Shown here piece by piece: positions 10,162 through 20,435 of a stretch of 48,061 bases of DNA. The stretch's first letter is position 1. Each line of letters opens with the position of its first letter. The notes under the pieces were generated by a model, which saw nothing but the letters and a program-made list of their open reading frames with translations, had not been told where the DNA came from and did not search any database. Made by a program: the position numbers and the translations under genes. Source of the stretch: an uncultured Actinomycetes bacterium (GTDB taxonomy: Bacteria > Actinomycetota > Actinomycetes > Nanopelagicales > Nanopelagicaceae); the NCBI GenBank assembly GCA_903902965.1, contig CAIUXE010000016.1:1-48061 (forward strand), read 5' to 3'.

Positions 10162-10958
10162 CTCGCTTGTCTTATTCCTTCAGCCAAGCTTTTAGTCAAA
10201 ACCGCTAACTCTTTTAAACCAGTTTCAAAATCTGGTTGCTCAAGTAAGACTCTGATTAATGCAGACCCAACTATGACGCCGTCTGCATAAGAAGCAACTT
10301 CTTTTGCTTGCTCTGGAGTTGAGACTCCTAGGCCGACGCACACCGGAGTTTGTACCGATTCGCGAATCCGTGAAACTAAATCCTTTGCTGATGAAGAGAC
10401 ACTTGTTCTGGTTCCAGTTACTCCCATTAAACTTGCTGCATAAACAAATCCAGAACATGCTGATGCAACTTGGCTTAACCGTTCAGGCGCTGAACTCGGT
10501 GCAGCAACAAAAATGTTATTGATGCCGGCTCGATCACTTTCTCTAATCCAAGGATTGGCTTCTTCGAGCGAAAGATCTGGTGTAATCACGCCAGAACCAT
10601 TTGCAGACTTAATAGCATCGGCAAATTTAGAAATTCCATATTGTTCAATTGGATTCCAGTAAGTCATGACAACTGCAGGAACTTTTAGATTCGTTGTAAA
10701 ACCTAAAATTTCTAGAACTTCACTGGCACCCGTACCGTTTGCCAAAGCTATATCTGCTGCCTCTTGAATAATTGGGCCATCCATAATTGGATCGCTATAA
10801 GGAAAGCCGATTTCAACAATATCGACACCATTTTTTACTAAGACTTCAATTGCTGCCTTGCTTTTTTCTACGGTAGGAAAACCGGCTGGCAGGTAAGCAA
10901 TAAATGCAGCTCTATTTTCACTTTTTAACTGTGCGAGCCGTTCTGATAAATGGCTCAT
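10158..10958 (-). CDS. trpA: Tryptophan synthase alpha chain
   Basis: Cleaves indole-3-glycerol phosphate to indole and glyceraldehyde 3-phosphate; indole is channelled to TrpB. 266 residues, a TIM barrel. The catalytic residues fall at Glu49 and Asp60 (VEIGFPYSDPIMDGP), the same numbers as in the E. coli enzyme. The phosphate-binding glycine loops are visible in AASLMGVTGTRT and VCVGLGVSTPEQA. The ATG shares one base with the trpB stop (TAATG), and the stop overlaps the MauE-like start (ATGA). Confidence 0.98.
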   Translation of the reverse strand: MSHLSERLAQLKSENRAAFIAYLPAGFPTVEKSKAAIEVLVKNGVDIVEIGFPYSDPIMDGPIIQEAADIALANGTGASEVLEILGFTTNLKVPAVVMTYWNPIEQYGISKFADAIKSANGSGVITPDLSLEEANPWIRESDRAGINNIFVAAPSSAPERLSQVASACSGFVYAASLMGVTGTRTSVSSSAKDLVSRIRESVQTPVCVGLGVSTPEQAKEVASYADGVIVGSALIRVLLEQPDFETGLKELAVLTKSLAEGIRQAR

Positions 10959-12184
10959 TACATCTTCAGATTTTCGAAGTAATTTGCCGCAGTCTCAACA
11001 TCTTTATCGCCACGTCCACTTAGATTAATTAATAAGGTCGAATTAGGTCCTAACTCATTACCAACTTTCATTGCACCCGCTAAAGCATGTGCGGTTTCAA
11101 TCGCTGGAATGATTCCCTCAGTTCGAGAAAGAAGTGAAAAGGCTTCCATAGCTTCTTTATCGGTGATCGGCCGATACTCTGCTCTCCCAATGTCATGTAA
11201 GTATGAATGCTCTGGACCTACACCCGGATAATCAAGGCCGGCTGAAATTGAATGAGATTCACGGGTTTGTCCATTTTTATCTTGAAGCATGTAAGAACGT
11301 GCGCCATGCAATACGCCAGGTCTGCCACCGCTAATCGCACTTGCATGGCGTCCAGTTTCAATTCCATCGCCACCTGCTTCAAGTCCGATCAACCGTACGG
11401 AAGCGTCTTGAATGAATGGATAAAAAATTCCAATTGCATTTGAGCCGCCGCCGACACAAGCAAGAACAGCATCTGGAAGTTTTCCAGTTAATTCAAGTAC
11501 TTGAGCTCTGGCTTCATCGCCAATTATTCGATGGAAATCGCGAACCATAGTTGGAAACGGATGTGGTCCAGCAACTGTTCCTAAAATATAATGTGTGTCT
11601 GCAACATTTGTTACCCAATCCCGCATTGCCTCATTGATCGCATCTTTTAGAGTACGCGAACCTGAAGTAACCGGAACGACTTGTGCGCCAAGTAATTTCA
11701 TCCGTGCAACATTTAAAGCTTGACGCTTGGTGTCTTCTTCGCCCATATATACAACACATTCAAGTCCCATGAGCGCCGCAGCAGTTGCAGTTGCAACACC
11801 ATGTTGTCCTGCACCTGTTTCTGCAATGACTCGACTCTTTCCCATTCTTTTAGTTAAAAGAGCCTGACCTAAAACATTATTTATTTTATGTGAACCAGTG
11901 TGGTTTAAATCTTCTCTTTTTAAAATAATTCTTGCTCCACCGGCGTAAGCAGAAAATCGCTTGGCCTCTGTGATGATGCTTGGTCTTCCAGAGTAAGTGC
12001 GGTGGAGCTCATCCAGTTCAGCAATGAATGTTGGATCAGCTTGGGTTTGGATATGCATCTGGGCAAGCTCATCCAGAGCCGCCACTAATGCTTCCGGCAC
12101 AAAACGGCCGCCGTACTCTCCAAAGTGACCTAGCGGAAAGCTAGATAAATAGGTTGAATTCGCGGTTTCGGCTGTAGTGCTCAT
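10958..12184 (-). CDS. trpB: Tryptophan synthase beta chain
   Basis: PLP enzyme that condenses indole with serine to tryptophan. 408 residues, of the TrpB1 type that pairs with TrpA. Landmarks: [15 protein letters not shown] near residues 19-33, Lys100 in [16 protein letters not shown] forming the Schiff base, [13 protein letters not shown], the PLP phosphate loop [10 protein letters not shown], and [14 protein letters not shown]. Follows trpC by 2 bp. Confidence 0.98.
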   Translation of the reverse strand: MSTTAETANSTYLSSFPLGHFGEYGGRFVPEALVAALDELAQMHIQTQADPTFIAELDELHRTYSGRPSIITEAKRFSAYAGGARIILKREDLNHTGSHKINNVLGQALLTKRMGKSRVIAETGAGQHGVATATAAALMGLECVVYMGEEDTKRQALNVARMKLLGAQVVPVTSGSRTLKDAINEAMRDWVTNVADTHYILGTVAGPHPFPTMVRDFHRIIGDEARAQVLELTGKLPDAVLACVGGGSNAIGIFYPFIQDASVRLIGLEAGGDGIETGRHASAISGGRPGVLHGARSYMLQDKNGQTRESHSISAGLDYPGVGPEHSYLHDIGRAEYRPITDKEAMEAFSLLSRTEGIIPAIETAHALAGAMKVGNELGPNSTLLINLSGRGDKDVETAANYFENLKM

Positions 12185-12186
12185 GG

Positions 12187-13017
12187 CTATACCTTAGAGA
12201 TATCTGGGGTATCGGCGCGATTTATAAAATTCTGGATCATGTGTGCTGGGTCTCCGTCTTTCACGAGCGCCTCCCCCACCAATATCGCCTCGGCACCGCT
12301 ATTTCGATAAGAAATCACTTCGGCAACTGAGCTAATTCCTGATTCGGCTACCTTGATTTTTCCGGCCGGTATCGCCTTAGCTAACTTATCAAAGGCACCC
12401 AGGTCTATTTTCAAAGTAGTTAAATCACGAGCATTTACTCCAATGATTTCTGGATCTAGCAGTAGCGCCCGTTCAACTTCTTCAAGAGTGTGGGTTTCAA
12501 CCAATACTTGCATACCAAGAGATTTAGCAATTGCATAAAACTCGCTGAGTTGAAGATCAGATAATGCTGCAACGATTAGCAAAACAATATCTGCACCATG
12601 AGCTCTCGATTCAAAGATTTGATAATCATCGACCATGAAATCTTTACGCAAAATCGGAATATTAATGGCAGATCTGACTGTATTTAAATCTGCAAGTGAG
12701 CCACCAAATTTTCGTCCTTCAGTCAAGACACTAACTGCAGCAGCTCCTCCTGCTTGATATCTGCGAGCTAGATCTGCAGGATCTGAAATTTGTGCAAGTG
12801 CGCCTTTACTCGGCGATGATCTTTTTACTTCAGCGATTACTGAGAGTTGGGAACTTTTGAGTGATGGAAGTACGTCAATAGCCGGATTAACTTCAGAGAT
12901 TTTTGTCATTAACTCATTTAATTCAACTTGCTTTTTACGTTCTGCTAAATCTTCTCGTACACCTTCGATTATTTGGTCTAGTACGTTCAAAATTTTACCG
13001 TTTAGCTTTCTGGCCAT
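12187..13017 (-). CDS. trpC: Indole-3-glycerol phosphate synthase
   Basis: Closes the indole ring from CdRP, supplying TrpA. A monofunctional TIM barrel with no fused TrpF domain. The hallmark [13 protein letters not shown] gives Glu63 and Lys65. [12 protein letters not shown] supplies the general-acid lysine, [10 protein letters not shown] follows, and KVAESGISS the phosphate site. ATG at 13017 gives 276 residues but overlaps the upstream small membrane-protein gene by 23 bp. A TTG at 12990, just past that stop, would begin [11 protein letters not shown], which looks more like usual family N-termini. The start is therefore uncertain by nine codons. Confidence 0.96.
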   Translation of the reverse strand: MARKLNGKILNVLDQIIEGVREDLAERKKQVELNELMTKISEVNPAIDVLPSLKSSQLSVIAEVKRSSPSKGALAQISDPADLARRYQAGGAAAVSVLTEGRKFGGSLADLNTVRSAINIPILRKDFMVDDYQIFESRAHGADIVLLIVAALSDLQLSEFYAIAKSLGMQVLVETHTLEEVERALLLDPEIIGVNARDLTTLKIDLGAFDKLAKAIPAGKIKVAESGISSVAEVISYRNSGAEAILVGEALVKDGDPAHMIQNFINRADTPDISKV

Positions 13018-13192
13018 ATCCCAGTTGACGAAGAACTAATCCTACAAATGGGGCTATGACAGTTACAACAATTCCAATTACCGCAACGTTTACATTCGCG
13101 ATGACAAAAGCCACGCTTGCAACAGTAGAGCCGACGATAGCCAAAATTGTTGTCACCCAGGCAGCGATGGTGTGGCCGTGATTGTTGTCCAT
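12995..13192 (-). CDS. HGxxPAAW-type small membrane protein of the trp region
   Basis: 65 residues from ATG, preceded by a strong AGGAGG Shine-Dalgarno sequence. The N-terminal NNHGHTIAAWVTTI matches the conserved His-Gly...Ala-Ala-Trp signature of an uncharacterised actinobacterial family typically found between trpE and trpC. Two membrane helices follow (about 12-32 and 35-54), then a basic tail [10 protein letters not shown]. The function is unknown; constant linkage to trp genes suggests a link with tryptophan synthesis or export, which is only inference. Overlaps the trpC ATG by 23 bp. Confidence 0.82.
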   Translation of the reverse strand: MDNNHGHTIAAWVTTILAIVGSTVASVAFVIANVNVAVIGIVVTVIAPFVGLVLRQLGYGQKAKR

Positions 13193-13208
13193 TTGGCTCC
13201 TCCTATTT

Positions 13209-13229
13209 GCTTCTTGCTGGCTTCTTGCT
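13209..13229 (-). repeat. Two direct copies of AGCAAGAAGC
   Basis: Reading minus, the 10-mer AGCAAGAAGC occurs twice, separated by one base, about 20 bp before the ATG of the HGxxPAAW gene and just after the stop of the 40-aa ORF. Could be a small binding site or chance purine-rich repetition. Confidence 0.5.
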
Positions 13230-13243
13230 TGCTTGGCTTAATT

Positions 13244-13366
13244 CTAGAGGGTTGGATCAACTCCCTTGTCCAAAGCGCGCCATGGATCTTGAACCGAACG
13301 CTCGTATTTGGCCGGAAGCTTTTTTGAACCACTTTTCCGCAAGACTCTAAAAATTCCTTTGAACAT
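13244..13366 (-). CDS. 40-aa ORF resembling the C-terminal tail of a trp-associated membrane protein
   Basis: ATG at 13366 to TAG gives 40 residues: a basic N-terminus (MFKGIFRVLRKSGSKKLPAK) and then YERSVQDPWRALDKGVDPTL. Actinobacteria commonly encode a trp-associated membrane protein (TIGR02234 family) between trpE and the HGxxPAAW gene. From memory, its last residues have a W-x-ALD-x-G-x-DPT pattern, as here. No membrane helices precede it. It is either a relic of that gene or a retained mini-protein. There is no clear Shine-Dalgarno sequence and it starts 20 bp after the trpE stop. Occupies most of the 193-bp trpE / HGxxPAAW gap. Confidence 0.5.
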   Translation of the reverse strand: MFKGIFRVLRKSGSKKLPAKYERSVQDPWRALDKGVDPTL

Positions 13367-13385
13367 CAACGAAAGAAATTTCAAT

Positions 13386-14867
13386 TTATTTCACTAAATT
13401 CTTGGCTGAAGCGATTGCTCCCAGGACCGCAGCGGCTTTGTTCAAGCACTCTGCATCTTCACTTTCCGGAATGGAATCTGCAACGATTCCGGCGCCGGCT
13501 TGCACATAAGCAATTCCGTCTCTGATAAGAGCTGTACGAATTGCTATCGCGGTATCAAGATTCCCGCTGAAGTCGAAGTATCCGATACATCCCCCATAGA
13601 GTCCACGTCTGGTGGGTTCCAATTTTTCGATAATTTCCATAGCGCGAGGTTTTGGCGCCCCTGACAAAGTGCCCGCTGGGAATACAGCCGCAAGAGCGTC
13701 GACAACTGATATCTCATCATTAAGTTCGCCCGTGACTGTTGAAACTATATGCATGACATGTGAATATCTTTCGACATTCATGAATTCGATTACCTCTACA
13801 GAACCAGCCTTACATACGCGGCCTAAATCATTGCGACCTAAATCGACAAGCATTAAATGTTCGGCACGTTCTTTAGGATCAGATATCAACTCATCGCCGA
13901 TCTCGATATCTTCTTCAGCGGTAGCGCCTCTATGTCTAGTGCCAGCAATTGGATGGATCATAGCTTTGCGATCTGAGATTTTTATCAATGCTTCTGGACT
14001 TGAACCAACAATATCTACGCCGTCATGAAATCTAATTAGGTACATGTATGGACTTGGATTGTGCAAACGCAACATTCGATAAACATCGATCGAACTTGCA
14101 TCACAAGGAGTGGAAAAACGTTGGGAAAGTACAACTTGGAATGCCTCACCAGATCTAATTTCTTCTTTAATTAATTCAACATTCTTTCTGAAATCCTCAG
14201 ACGAAGTGGCACGAACAAAATCTGCTTTACTTTTTTCACCGACAGTATCGACTAGCCCCACTAATGGAGTCGAAAGATCTTTATGCATTTTCTCAATGCG
14301 TTCAATTGCATTTTCCCAAGCTTCGTCGACTCGTTCACTGCTGCCATCCCAATTTATGGCATTTGCAACAAGCAAAACTGTTCCGTCAGTGTGATCGAAC
14401 ACTGCTAAATCTGAGATTAATTGAAAAGCCATTTCTGGTAGGTGAAGATCATCTTTGGCTAAGTTGGGCAGCTTCTCCATCCTTCTCACTGCGTCATAAC
14501 CAAGGTAACCAACTAACCCACTCGCAAGTGGAGGTAGTCCAGAAATCTCAGCGCTCTTTAAGTGAGAAGTCGTAATTCGCAATGCTTCAAGCGGGTCTAT
14601 ACCTTCTGGCGCGCCAGCTGGTTTAGTTCCTTTCCATACAGCCAAACCGTCTTCTTCAGTTAGCGTTGCTTGACTATTTACTCCAATAAATGAATATCGT
14701 GACCAAATTTTTCCATTCTCAGCGGATTCAAGTAAAAAAGTTCCGGGACGCTCTTGTGCTAACTTCCGATACAAAGATAAAGCTGTTTCGCCGTCGGCTA
14801 AAAGTTTCCGCGTTACTGGAATCACGTTATATTTTTTAGCTAATTCGCGAAAATCTTCTAACTTCAT
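13386..14867 (-). CDS. trpE: Anthranilate synthase component I
   Basis: Converts chorismate to anthranilate using ammonia from a TrpG subunit that is not in this window. 493 residues. The N-terminal allosteric tryptophan-binding segment FLLESAENGKIWSRYSFIG is present, so feedback inhibition is expected. The chorismate-binding domain shows QVVLSQRF, IAGTRHRGATAEED, DLGRNDLGRVCKAGSVEV, SHVMHIVSTV, FPAGTLSGAPKPRAMEII and YGGCIGYFDFSG. Follows hisI by 2 bp, joining the histidine and tryptophan genes in one transcript. A Trp-specific attenuator in front of trpE is not possible with this spacing. Confidence 0.97.
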   Translation of the reverse strand: MKLEDFRELAKKYNVIPVTRKLLADGETALSLYRKLAQERPGTFLLESAENGKIWSRYSFIGVNSQATLTEEDGLAVWKGTKPAGAPEGIDPLEALRITTSHLKSAEISGLPPLASGLVGYLGYDAVRRMEKLPNLAKDDLHLPEMAFQLISDLAVFDHTDGTVLLVANAINWDGSSERVDEAWENAIERIEKMHKDLSTPLVGLVDTVGEKSKADFVRATSSEDFRKNVELIKEEIRSGEAFQVVLSQRFSTPCDASSIDVYRMLRLHNPSPYMYLIRFHDGVDIVGSSPEALIKISDRKAMIHPIAGTRHRGATAEEDIEIGDELISDPKERAEHLMLVDLGRNDLGRVCKAGSVEVIEFMNVERYSHVMHIVSTVTGELNDEISVVDALAAVFPAGTLSGAPKPRAMEIIEKLEPTRRGLYGGCIGYFDFSGNLDTAIAIRTALIRDGIAYVQAGAGIVADSIPESEDAECLNKAAAVLGAIASAKNLVK

Positions 14868-14869
14868 TC

Positions 14870-15202
14870 TTAAATCTCAATCTCATTTGAGAAGCATGAA
14901 TGAGAACCGGTATGACAGGCCCCACCTTTTTGATGTACGCGAAGCAATATGGCATCTCCATCACAATCTACGGATGCAGAAACCACTTCCTGAGTATTTC
15001 CAGATGTGGAGCCTTTGACCCACAATTCATTTCTACTTCTGCTCCAATATGTTGCTTTGTGACTTTCTAAAGTTTTTTCTAGCGCCTGACGGTTCATCCA
15101 AGCCAACATTAAAACTTCATTGCTCTCATCTTCTTGAACAACAACAGCCACAAGACCATTTTCACGGTCAAGTAAGTTCGCTAGATCGGCAGAGATGTTC
15201 AT
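14870..15202 (-). CDS. hisI: Phosphoribosyl-AMP cyclohydrolase
   Basis: Opens the adenine ring of PR-AMP, the third step of histidine synthesis, using Zn2+ and Mg2+. Only the cyclohydrolase domain is present, 110 residues; the HisE pyrophosphatase must be elsewhere. Metal ligands are in [20 protein letters not shown] and [24 protein letters not shown] and [19 protein letters not shown] are family hallmarks. I place the start at ATG 15202 because GGGGGAG lies nine bases before it. An ATG at 15220 overlaps that Shine-Dalgarno sequence and would add six residues. Confidence 0.96.
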   Translation of the reverse strand: MNISADLANLLDRENGLVAVVVQEDESNEVLMLAWMNRQALEKTLESHKATYWSRSRNELWVKGSTSGNTQEVVSASVDCDGDAILLRVHQKGGACHTGSHSCFSNEIEI

Positions 15203-15245
15203 CCGGCTATTCTCCCCCATTTGTGGCTATTCGCGCATTTGCCCT

Positions 15246-16004
15246 TCATCGGATCAGATACCCAGCAGAGCGCAAGAAATCCTTAACATGCGAAATCCGA
15301 AAGACCCCAAAATGAAAAACACTCGCAGCTAGAAGAGCATCAGCTCCGGCATCAATTGCTCGCGAAAAATCTTCCAGGGCTCCTGCACCCCCGCTGGCAA
15401 TAAGTGGCGTTGAAACATGTGGTCGAAGAATCTGGATCATCTCTAAGTCATATCCGGCCCGAGTGCCGTCCGCATCCATGGAATTAAGCAAAATTTCCCC
15501 GACTCCTAAATCGCATGCTTGCTTCACCCATTCAATTGCATCAATTCCAGTGCCTTGCGTCCCACCGTGAGTTGTAAGTTCAAAACTGCTTGAAGTTGTG
15601 CCACGTCTGGCATCGACAGACAAAACAAGAACCTGGGCTCCAAACTGTTGGTTAATTTCACTTAATAATTCAGGTCTTTGAATTGCTGCAGTATTTACTG
15701 AAATTTTATCTGCACCGGCTCGCAATAATTTATCAACATCTGCAACTGTACGCACCCCGCCACCTACAGTTAATGGAATAAAAACTTGTTCAGCGGTGCT
15801 ACTGACGATGTCATAAGTAGTCTGCCGATTTCCTGTACTTGCACTGATGTCAAGAAAAGTTAATTCATCTGCACCTTCGAGGTCATAAACTCGGGCCATC
15901 TCAACTGGATCTCCAGCATCTTGCAGATTAGTAAAATTAATACCTTTTACAACTCTTCCATCAGTTACATCTAAACAAGGAATAATGCGTATCGAAGGAT
16001 TCAC
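15246..16004 (-). CDS. hisF: Imidazole glycerol phosphate synthase, cyclase subunit
   Basis: Joins PRFAR with ammonia from HisH to give IGP and AICAR. 252 residues, TIM barrel. The first catalytic aspartate is Asp12 in [15 protein letters not shown] and the second lies in LSVDARRG. Phosphate loops VGGGVRTV and [12 protein letters not shown] are present. Starts at GTG 16004, sharing one base with the priA stop (TAGTG); no ATG fits the family N-terminus. Confidence 0.97.
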   Translation of the reverse strand: MNPSIRIIPCLDVTDGRVVKGINFTNLQDAGDPVEMARVYDLEGADELTFLDISASTGNRQTTYDIVSSTAEQVFIPLTVGGGVRTVADVDKLLRAGADKISVNTAAIQRPELLSEINQQFGAQVLVLSVDARRGTTSSSFELTTHGGTQGTGIDAIEWVKQACDLGVGEILLNSMDADGTRAGYDLEMIQILRPHVSTPLIASGGAGALEDFSRAIDAGADALLAASVFHFGVFRISHVKDFLRSAGYLIR

Positions 16005-16726
16005 TATTTGCTAACTTTCGCTAACGCTTCACTTAAAGTAAATGCACCTGCGTATAAAGCTTTACCAACAATTGCACCTTCCACACCTATCCCTGTTAAT
16101 TCTTTAAGAGCCTCAAGGTCGGCAAGTGATGAAACGCCGCCACTTGCGATAATTGGACGATTGGTCGCTGCTGCAACCTCTTTCAATAATGTGATATTTG
16201 GGCCCATCAAAGTTCCATCTTTAGCTACATCGGTCAACACATAACGTGCGCATCCATCACGATCTAATCTTTCGATCGTTTCAAAAAGATTTCCACCTTC
16301 GGTTGTCCATCCCCGTGCTGCAAGAGTATGACCACGGACATCAAGCCCTACGGCAATCTTTTCACCGTGCTTTGCAATAACTTGCGCAGTCCAATCTGGA
16401 TTTTCTAGCGCTGCTGTTCCTAGGTTTATCCGTGCACATCCTGTCGCCAATGCTCGTTCCAGGGATTCATCGTCACGAATTCCGCCAGAGAGTTCTACTT
16501 TTACATCTAAGGCACCGACAACTTCAGCAAGAAGCGTGGCGTTACTACCAATCCCAAAAGCTGCATCAAGGTCCACTAGGTGAATCCATTCGGCGCCAGC
16601 ATTTTGAAAGTCCAGCGCAGCATCGAGCGGGTTTCCGTATTTGGTTTCGTTTTCAAGAGCTCCCTGAACTAAACGAACCGCTTGGCCATCTTTAACGTCG
16701 ACCGCAGGTAAAAGTATTAAGCGCAT
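16004..16726 (-). CDS. priA: Bifunctional PriA: HisA / TrpF isomerase
   Basis: Catalyses the Amadori rearrangement of both ProFAR (histidine) and PRA (tryptophan). 240 residues from ATG 16726, matching the usual PriA N-terminus; a TTG at 16738 adds four residues without merit. Catalytic Asp10 ([10 protein letters not shown]) and Asp166 ([10 protein letters not shown]) are present, with Arg18 in AVRLVQG. The segment [10 protein letters not shown] places Arg138 and Trp140 where dual-substrate PriA has its Arg-Gly-Trp, unlike HisA-only enzymes. There is no trpF among the neighbouring trp genes, consistent with dual use. Overlaps the hisH end by 10 bp. Confidence 0.95.
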   Translation of the reverse strand: MRLILLPAVDVKDGQAVRLVQGALENETKYGNPLDAALDFQNAGAEWIHLVDLDAAFGIGSNATLLAEVVGALDVKVELSGGIRDDESLERALATGCARINLGTAALENPDWTAQVIAKHGEKIAVGLDVRGHTLAARGWTTEGGNLFETIERLDRDGCARYVLTDVAKDGTLMGPNITLLKEVAAATNRPIIASGGVSSLADLEALKELTGIGVEGAIVGKALYAGAFTLSEALAKVSK

Positions 16727-17340
16727 TTTGCTATCCAATTCTCAATCAATTTTGCACCAGCATCCCCAGATTTCTCAGGATGGAATTGCATAGCGCTAAG
16801 CGGTCCATTTTCAACTGCAGCAATAAACTTTCCCCCGTAATTACTCCAACTGATTTTTGCTTTTTTCAATGGTGAATGCGGATCTTCTTCCCACTCCTGA
16901 GCTGCAAATGAGTGCACGAAATAAAATCTTTCCTTTTCTACGCCAGCAAAGAGATCGCTCTCTGGAGCGACATCAACCAAATTCCAACCCATATGTGGGA
17001 GTTTTGGATCTTGCAACTTGGTGACGGTTCCATTCCACTGTCCTAAACCTGGAGTTACAACTCCGTGCTCGTTTCCAAAGGAAAAAAGAGTTTGTGCGCC
17101 TACACAAATACCCAATGTTTGTAAATTCTTAGTCATGCGAGCATCGATAATTGCATCCGCTCGATGTTTGATTAGACCTTGCATGCAAGATGCGAAAGCC
17201 CCGACTCCAGGAATAACTAAACCGTCAGCATTAATGCATTTTTGAAAATCATTAGTCACTTCAACTTGATCGCCATGTCTTGAAAATGCACGCTGAGCAG
17301 ATTTAATATTCCCAGAACCATAATCCAGAATTGCTATCAA
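16717..17340 (-). CDS. hisH: Imidazole glycerol phosphate synthase, glutaminase subunit
   Basis: Class I glutamine amidotransferase giving ammonia to HisF. 207 residues. Oxyanion strand [11 protein letters not shown] at the N-terminus, nucleophile Cys79 in [11 protein letters not shown], and the His/Glu dyad in [12 protein letters not shown]. Starts at TTG 17340, overlapping the hisB stop as TTGA. The N-terminus matches the family exactly, so this rare start looks genuine. Confidence 0.96.
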   Translation of the reverse strand: MIAILDYGSGNIKSAQRAFSRHGDQVEVTNDFQKCINADGLVIPGVGAFASCMQGLIKHRADAIIDARMTKNLQTLGICVGAQTLFSFGNEHGVVTPGLGQWNGTVTKLQDPKLPHMGWNLVDVAPESDLFAGVEKERFYFVHSFAAQEWEEDPHSPLKKAKISWSNYGGKFIAAVENGPLSAMQFHPEKSGDAGAKLIENWIAKCA

Positions 17341-17921
17341 AGAACGCCCTTAGTTGATGGAACTCCTGCCACGCCATCAAGCCTGACCGCATCACGTAGT
17401 GCTCGAGCAACAGCTTTAAATTGCGCTTCCATGACGTGATGAGCATTCCGTCCTTCTAAGACTCGAATGTGTAATGCAATGTGCGCTTCCGCAATTAAGG
17501 ATTCCCAGATATGACGCGTCAAAGTGGTGTCGTAAGTGCCTATCAATTCAACGATTTCAGGTTGACGATGCACTAAGTACGGTCTTCCAGAAAGGTCAAC
17601 AGCTGCGGTAACTAAAACTTCATCAAGTGGCACTGTTGCATCACCAAATCTCCTGATACCAACTTTGTCGCCGAGTGCTTCGCGTAAAGCTTGGCCGAGT
17701 GCCAAGGAAGTATCTTCAACGGTGTGATGTGAATCAACATCAACATCGCCTTTAGTAATTACTTTCAGGTCAAATCCGCCATGCTTACCCAATTGATTAA
17801 GCATGTGATCGAAAAAGGGAACTCCGGTTTCTATTTCAATCACGCCAGTTCCATCCAACTCCAATTCAACATGAACTGAAGACTCCTTAGTGGCGCGTTT
17901 TACAATCGCTTTACGGCTCAT
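17337..17921 (-). CDS. hisB: Imidazoleglycerol-phosphate dehydratase
   Basis: Dehydrates IGP to imidazole acetol phosphate. 194 residues, the monofunctional form without a HolPase domain. Manganese-binding histidines are in FFDHMLNQLGKHGGFDL and DSHHTVEDTSLALGQAL near residues 35-80, repeated in HIWESLIAEAHIALHI and GRNAHHVMEAQFKAVARAL. ATGA overlap with hisC upstream. Confidence 0.97.
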   Translation of the reverse strand: MSRKAIVKRATKESSVHVELELDGTGVIEIETGVPFFDHMLNQLGKHGGFDLKVITKGDVDVDSHHTVEDTSLALGQALREALGDKVGIRRFGDATVPLDEVLVTAAVDLSGRPYLVHRQPEIVELIGTYDTTLTRHIWESLIAEAHIALHIRVLEGRNAHHVMEAQFKAVARALRDAVRLDGVAGVPSTKGVL

Positions 17922-19051
17922 TTTTCCCCTTTCAAGGTTCTAAGAATCTCACGAAGTGCTACTAAGAAGCGGTCATTTTCCTTTGGAGTCCCGATAGTCA
18001 CACGTAGGTGGCCGACTATTCCTACATCCCGGACTAACACACCAAGATCTACCAACTCTTGCCAAACTTTCTTCTCGTTTTCGACTGAAAAAAGCAAGAA
18101 ATTTGCCGAACTTGGAACCACATTTAAGCCAAGGGCCTGTAATTCTCCAACCACCTTATTTCGCTCAATTTTAAGTTGCTCAACCTCGGCTAGCAATTCC
18201 CCTTGAAATTCAAGTGCCACTTTGGCAAGTAGTTGTGTTGGAGTACTCAAGTGATATGGCAAGCGCACTAATTGAAGTGCTTCAATCACTTCTTTGGCTG
18301 CAGCCAAATATCCAACTCTGACTCCTGCAAATGAAAATGCTTTACTCATTGTGCGGATTACTACTAAATTCAAATAATCTCGTAGAAGTTCTATCGTAGA
18401 CGGTTGGTCCGAAAATTCTGCGTACGCTTCATCGATTATCGCCAATCCACCAACTTGAGCCGTTGCTTCAACAATCTTGCGGATATCAGAAATTTCGGTA
18501 CTAGTTCCAGTTGGATTATTTGGTGTGGTGATAAATACCAATTTAGGTTTTTCTTTTGAGATTTGAGTCAGAGCAGATGGGACATCAATATTGAAATCAC
18601 CTAAACGTGCACCCACGATCCAATTAGTACCAGTGCTTCTTGAGATATTTTCATGCATTGAATATGAAGGTGTGAACCCTAGAGAATTTACACCTGCTCC
18701 AGCGAATGCCAAGAAAAGAGTTTGGATAATTTCATTACTTCCATTTGCAGCCCAAATTTGATCCGCCTCTAGCTTCGCACCTGTTGTTGAATTTAGATAA
18801 TTTGCTAACTCTGTTCTAAGTTCAATTGCGTCTCTATCGGGGTACCGATTAAAATTTTCCGCAGAGCTCGCAATAGCCGCTGCTAGTTTTGCCACTAAAT
18901 CGGGTGACAAAGAAAATGGATTTTCATTTGTATTTAATTTAACCTCAAGTGGCAACTGTGGAGCGCCATAAGGTGACTGACCTTTTAGATCTTTACGTAA
19001 AGGCAGCCAATCTGGCCACACATGAGTATTTGCCCCGCTCTCACTGCTCAT
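17918..19051 (-). CDS. hisC: Histidinol-phosphate aminotransferase
   Basis: PLP class I/II aminotransferase making histidinol phosphate from imidazole acetol phosphate and glutamate. 377 residues. KLNTNENPF near residues 39-47, [13 protein letters not shown] for PLP phosphate, [18 protein letters not shown], and the Schiff-base lysine in [27 protein letters not shown] closes the substrate site. ATGA overlap with hisD. May also act on aromatic amino acids, as some family members do. Confidence 0.96.
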   Translation of the reverse strand: MSSESGANTHVWPDWLPLRKDLKGQSPYGAPQLPLEVKLNTNENPFSLSPDLVAKLAAAIASSAENFNRYPDRDAIELRTELANYLNSTTGAKLEADQIWAANGSNEIIQTLFLAFAGAGVNSLGFTPSYSMHENISRSTGTNWIVGARLGDFNIDVPSALTQISKEKPKLVFITTPNNPTGTSTEISDIRKIVEATAQVGGLAIIDEAYAEFSDQPSTIELLRDYLNLVVIRTMSKAFSFAGVRVGYLAAAKEVIEALQLVRLPYHLSTPTQLLAKVALEFQGELLAEVEQLKIERNKVVGELQALGLNVVPSSANFLLFSVENEKKVWQELVDLGVLVRDVGIVGHLRVTIGTPKENDRFLVALREILRTLKGEK

Positions 19052-20382
19052 GAATCACCTTTAGCAAGAAATCGAGCACTCATCGCTTCTCCATGCGCTG
19101 GAAGATCTTCTGAATTCGCCAAAGTGATTACATTCTCAGCAATTTCGGTAAATGCTTGCGCGTTGTACTCGACAAAGTGGATGCCTCGCAAAAATGTTTG
19201 AACAGATAACCCACTTGAGTGACAAGCACATCCCCCAGTAGGTAATACATGGTTTGAGCCAGCCGAGTAATCACCTAACGAAACCGGAGTGTAAGGTCCA
19301 ATAAATACTGCGCCAGCATTGCGTATTGATTTAGCAACATTTACTGCATCATTAGTTTGGATTTCTAGGTGTTCAGCTCCATATGCATTTACTACTGCTA
19401 ATCCATCTTCAAGGTTTTTAACAATCACAATTGCTGATTGAATTCCATTAAGTGCGGTACTTATTCGTGCACTATGTTTAGTTTTCTTAACTCGTGACTC
19501 GAGTGCGATTTCAACATCATCGGCGAGTTTTACGCTAGTGGTTACCAAAACTGCTGCAGCAATCGTGTCGTGTTCAGCTTGACTAATTAAATCTGCGGCG
19601 ACGTTTACTGCTTTTGCTGATTCATCTGCAAGAACCATAATTTCAGTTGGTCCAGCTTCGGAATCTATGCCGATTACTCCACGCAAAGCTCTTTTTGCAG
19701 CTGCGACATAAATGTTTCCAGGACCAGTGACAATATCTACCGCTTCACAACCGGCACCATATGCAAACATTCCAATTGCTTGTGCTCCACCAACGGAATA
19801 AATCTCATCGACACCAAGAAGGGCACACGTTGCCAAAATTGTTGGGTGTGGAAATCCGCCAAAATCTTTTTGAGGAGGTGATGCAACTGCAAATGATTTC
19901 ACTCCTGCGATTTTGGCTGGAATTACATTCATCATCACACTACTTGGATATACAGCTTTCCCACCGGGAACATAAAGTCCAACTCGGTCTACTGGAATCC
20001 AACGTTCAAGCACATAGCCGCCAGCAACTACATCCGTTTGTTTTTCTGAACGCTTTTGATCTGTATGCACTTTTTCAATTCGCTTGATAGCTTCAATTAA
20101 AGCATCCTTGATTTTGGGATCTAATTCATCTAGCGCCTTCTGAATGACCTTTGCCGGAACCCGTAATTGTGGAATTTCTACGCCATCAATTTCAGCGGTA
20201 ACCGCGATTACTGCCTTTTCACCATCTTTTTTAATTCTCTCTAGGAGCGGCTTAACAGTCACAAGAGCGGCCTCGATATCCATCTCGGCTCGGGGCAGCA
20301 GATTGCGGAGATTGGCTCTACTGAAATCTTGGTTCTCAGTCAGATCAATTCTGCGGATCAATCGATCTGCCGGTGTGCTCAC
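19048..20382 (-). CDS. hisD: Histidinol dehydrogenase
   Basis: NAD- and Zn-dependent enzyme that oxidises histidinol to histidine in two steps. 444 residues. Landmarks: [75 protein letters not shown] and [12 protein letters not shown], which includes the zinc-binding and catalytic histidines. Starts at GTG 20382. First his gene of the run and only 53 bp from the dnaE stop. No promoter is obvious in that gap, so read-through from dnaE is possible. Confidence 0.97.
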   Translation of the reverse strand: MSTPADRLIRRIDLTENQDFSRANLRNLLPRAEMDIEAALVTVKPLLERIKKDGEKAVIAVTAEIDGVEIPQLRVPAKVIQKALDELDPKIKDALIEAIKRIEKVHTDQKRSEKQTDVVAGGYVLERWIPVDRVGLYVPGGKAVYPSSVMMNVIPAKIAGVKSFAVASPPQKDFGGFPHPTILATCALLGVDEIYSVGGAQAIGMFAYGAGCEAVDIVTGPGNIYVAAAKRALRGVIGIDSEAGPTEIMVLADESAKAVNVAADLISQAEHDTIAAAVLVTTSVKLADDVEIALESRVKKTKHSARISTALNGIQSAIVIVKNLEDGLAVVNAYGAEHLEIQTNDAVNVAKSIRNAGAVFIGPYTPVSLGDYSAGSNHVLPTGGCACHSSGLSVQTFLRGIHFVEYNAQAFTEIAENVITLANSEDLPAHGEAMSARFLAKGDS

Positions 20383-20435
20383 CTGAGTACTCTACCGAAC
20401 CAATTCCCTTGGAGGCCGGAACAATTAAAGAATTA

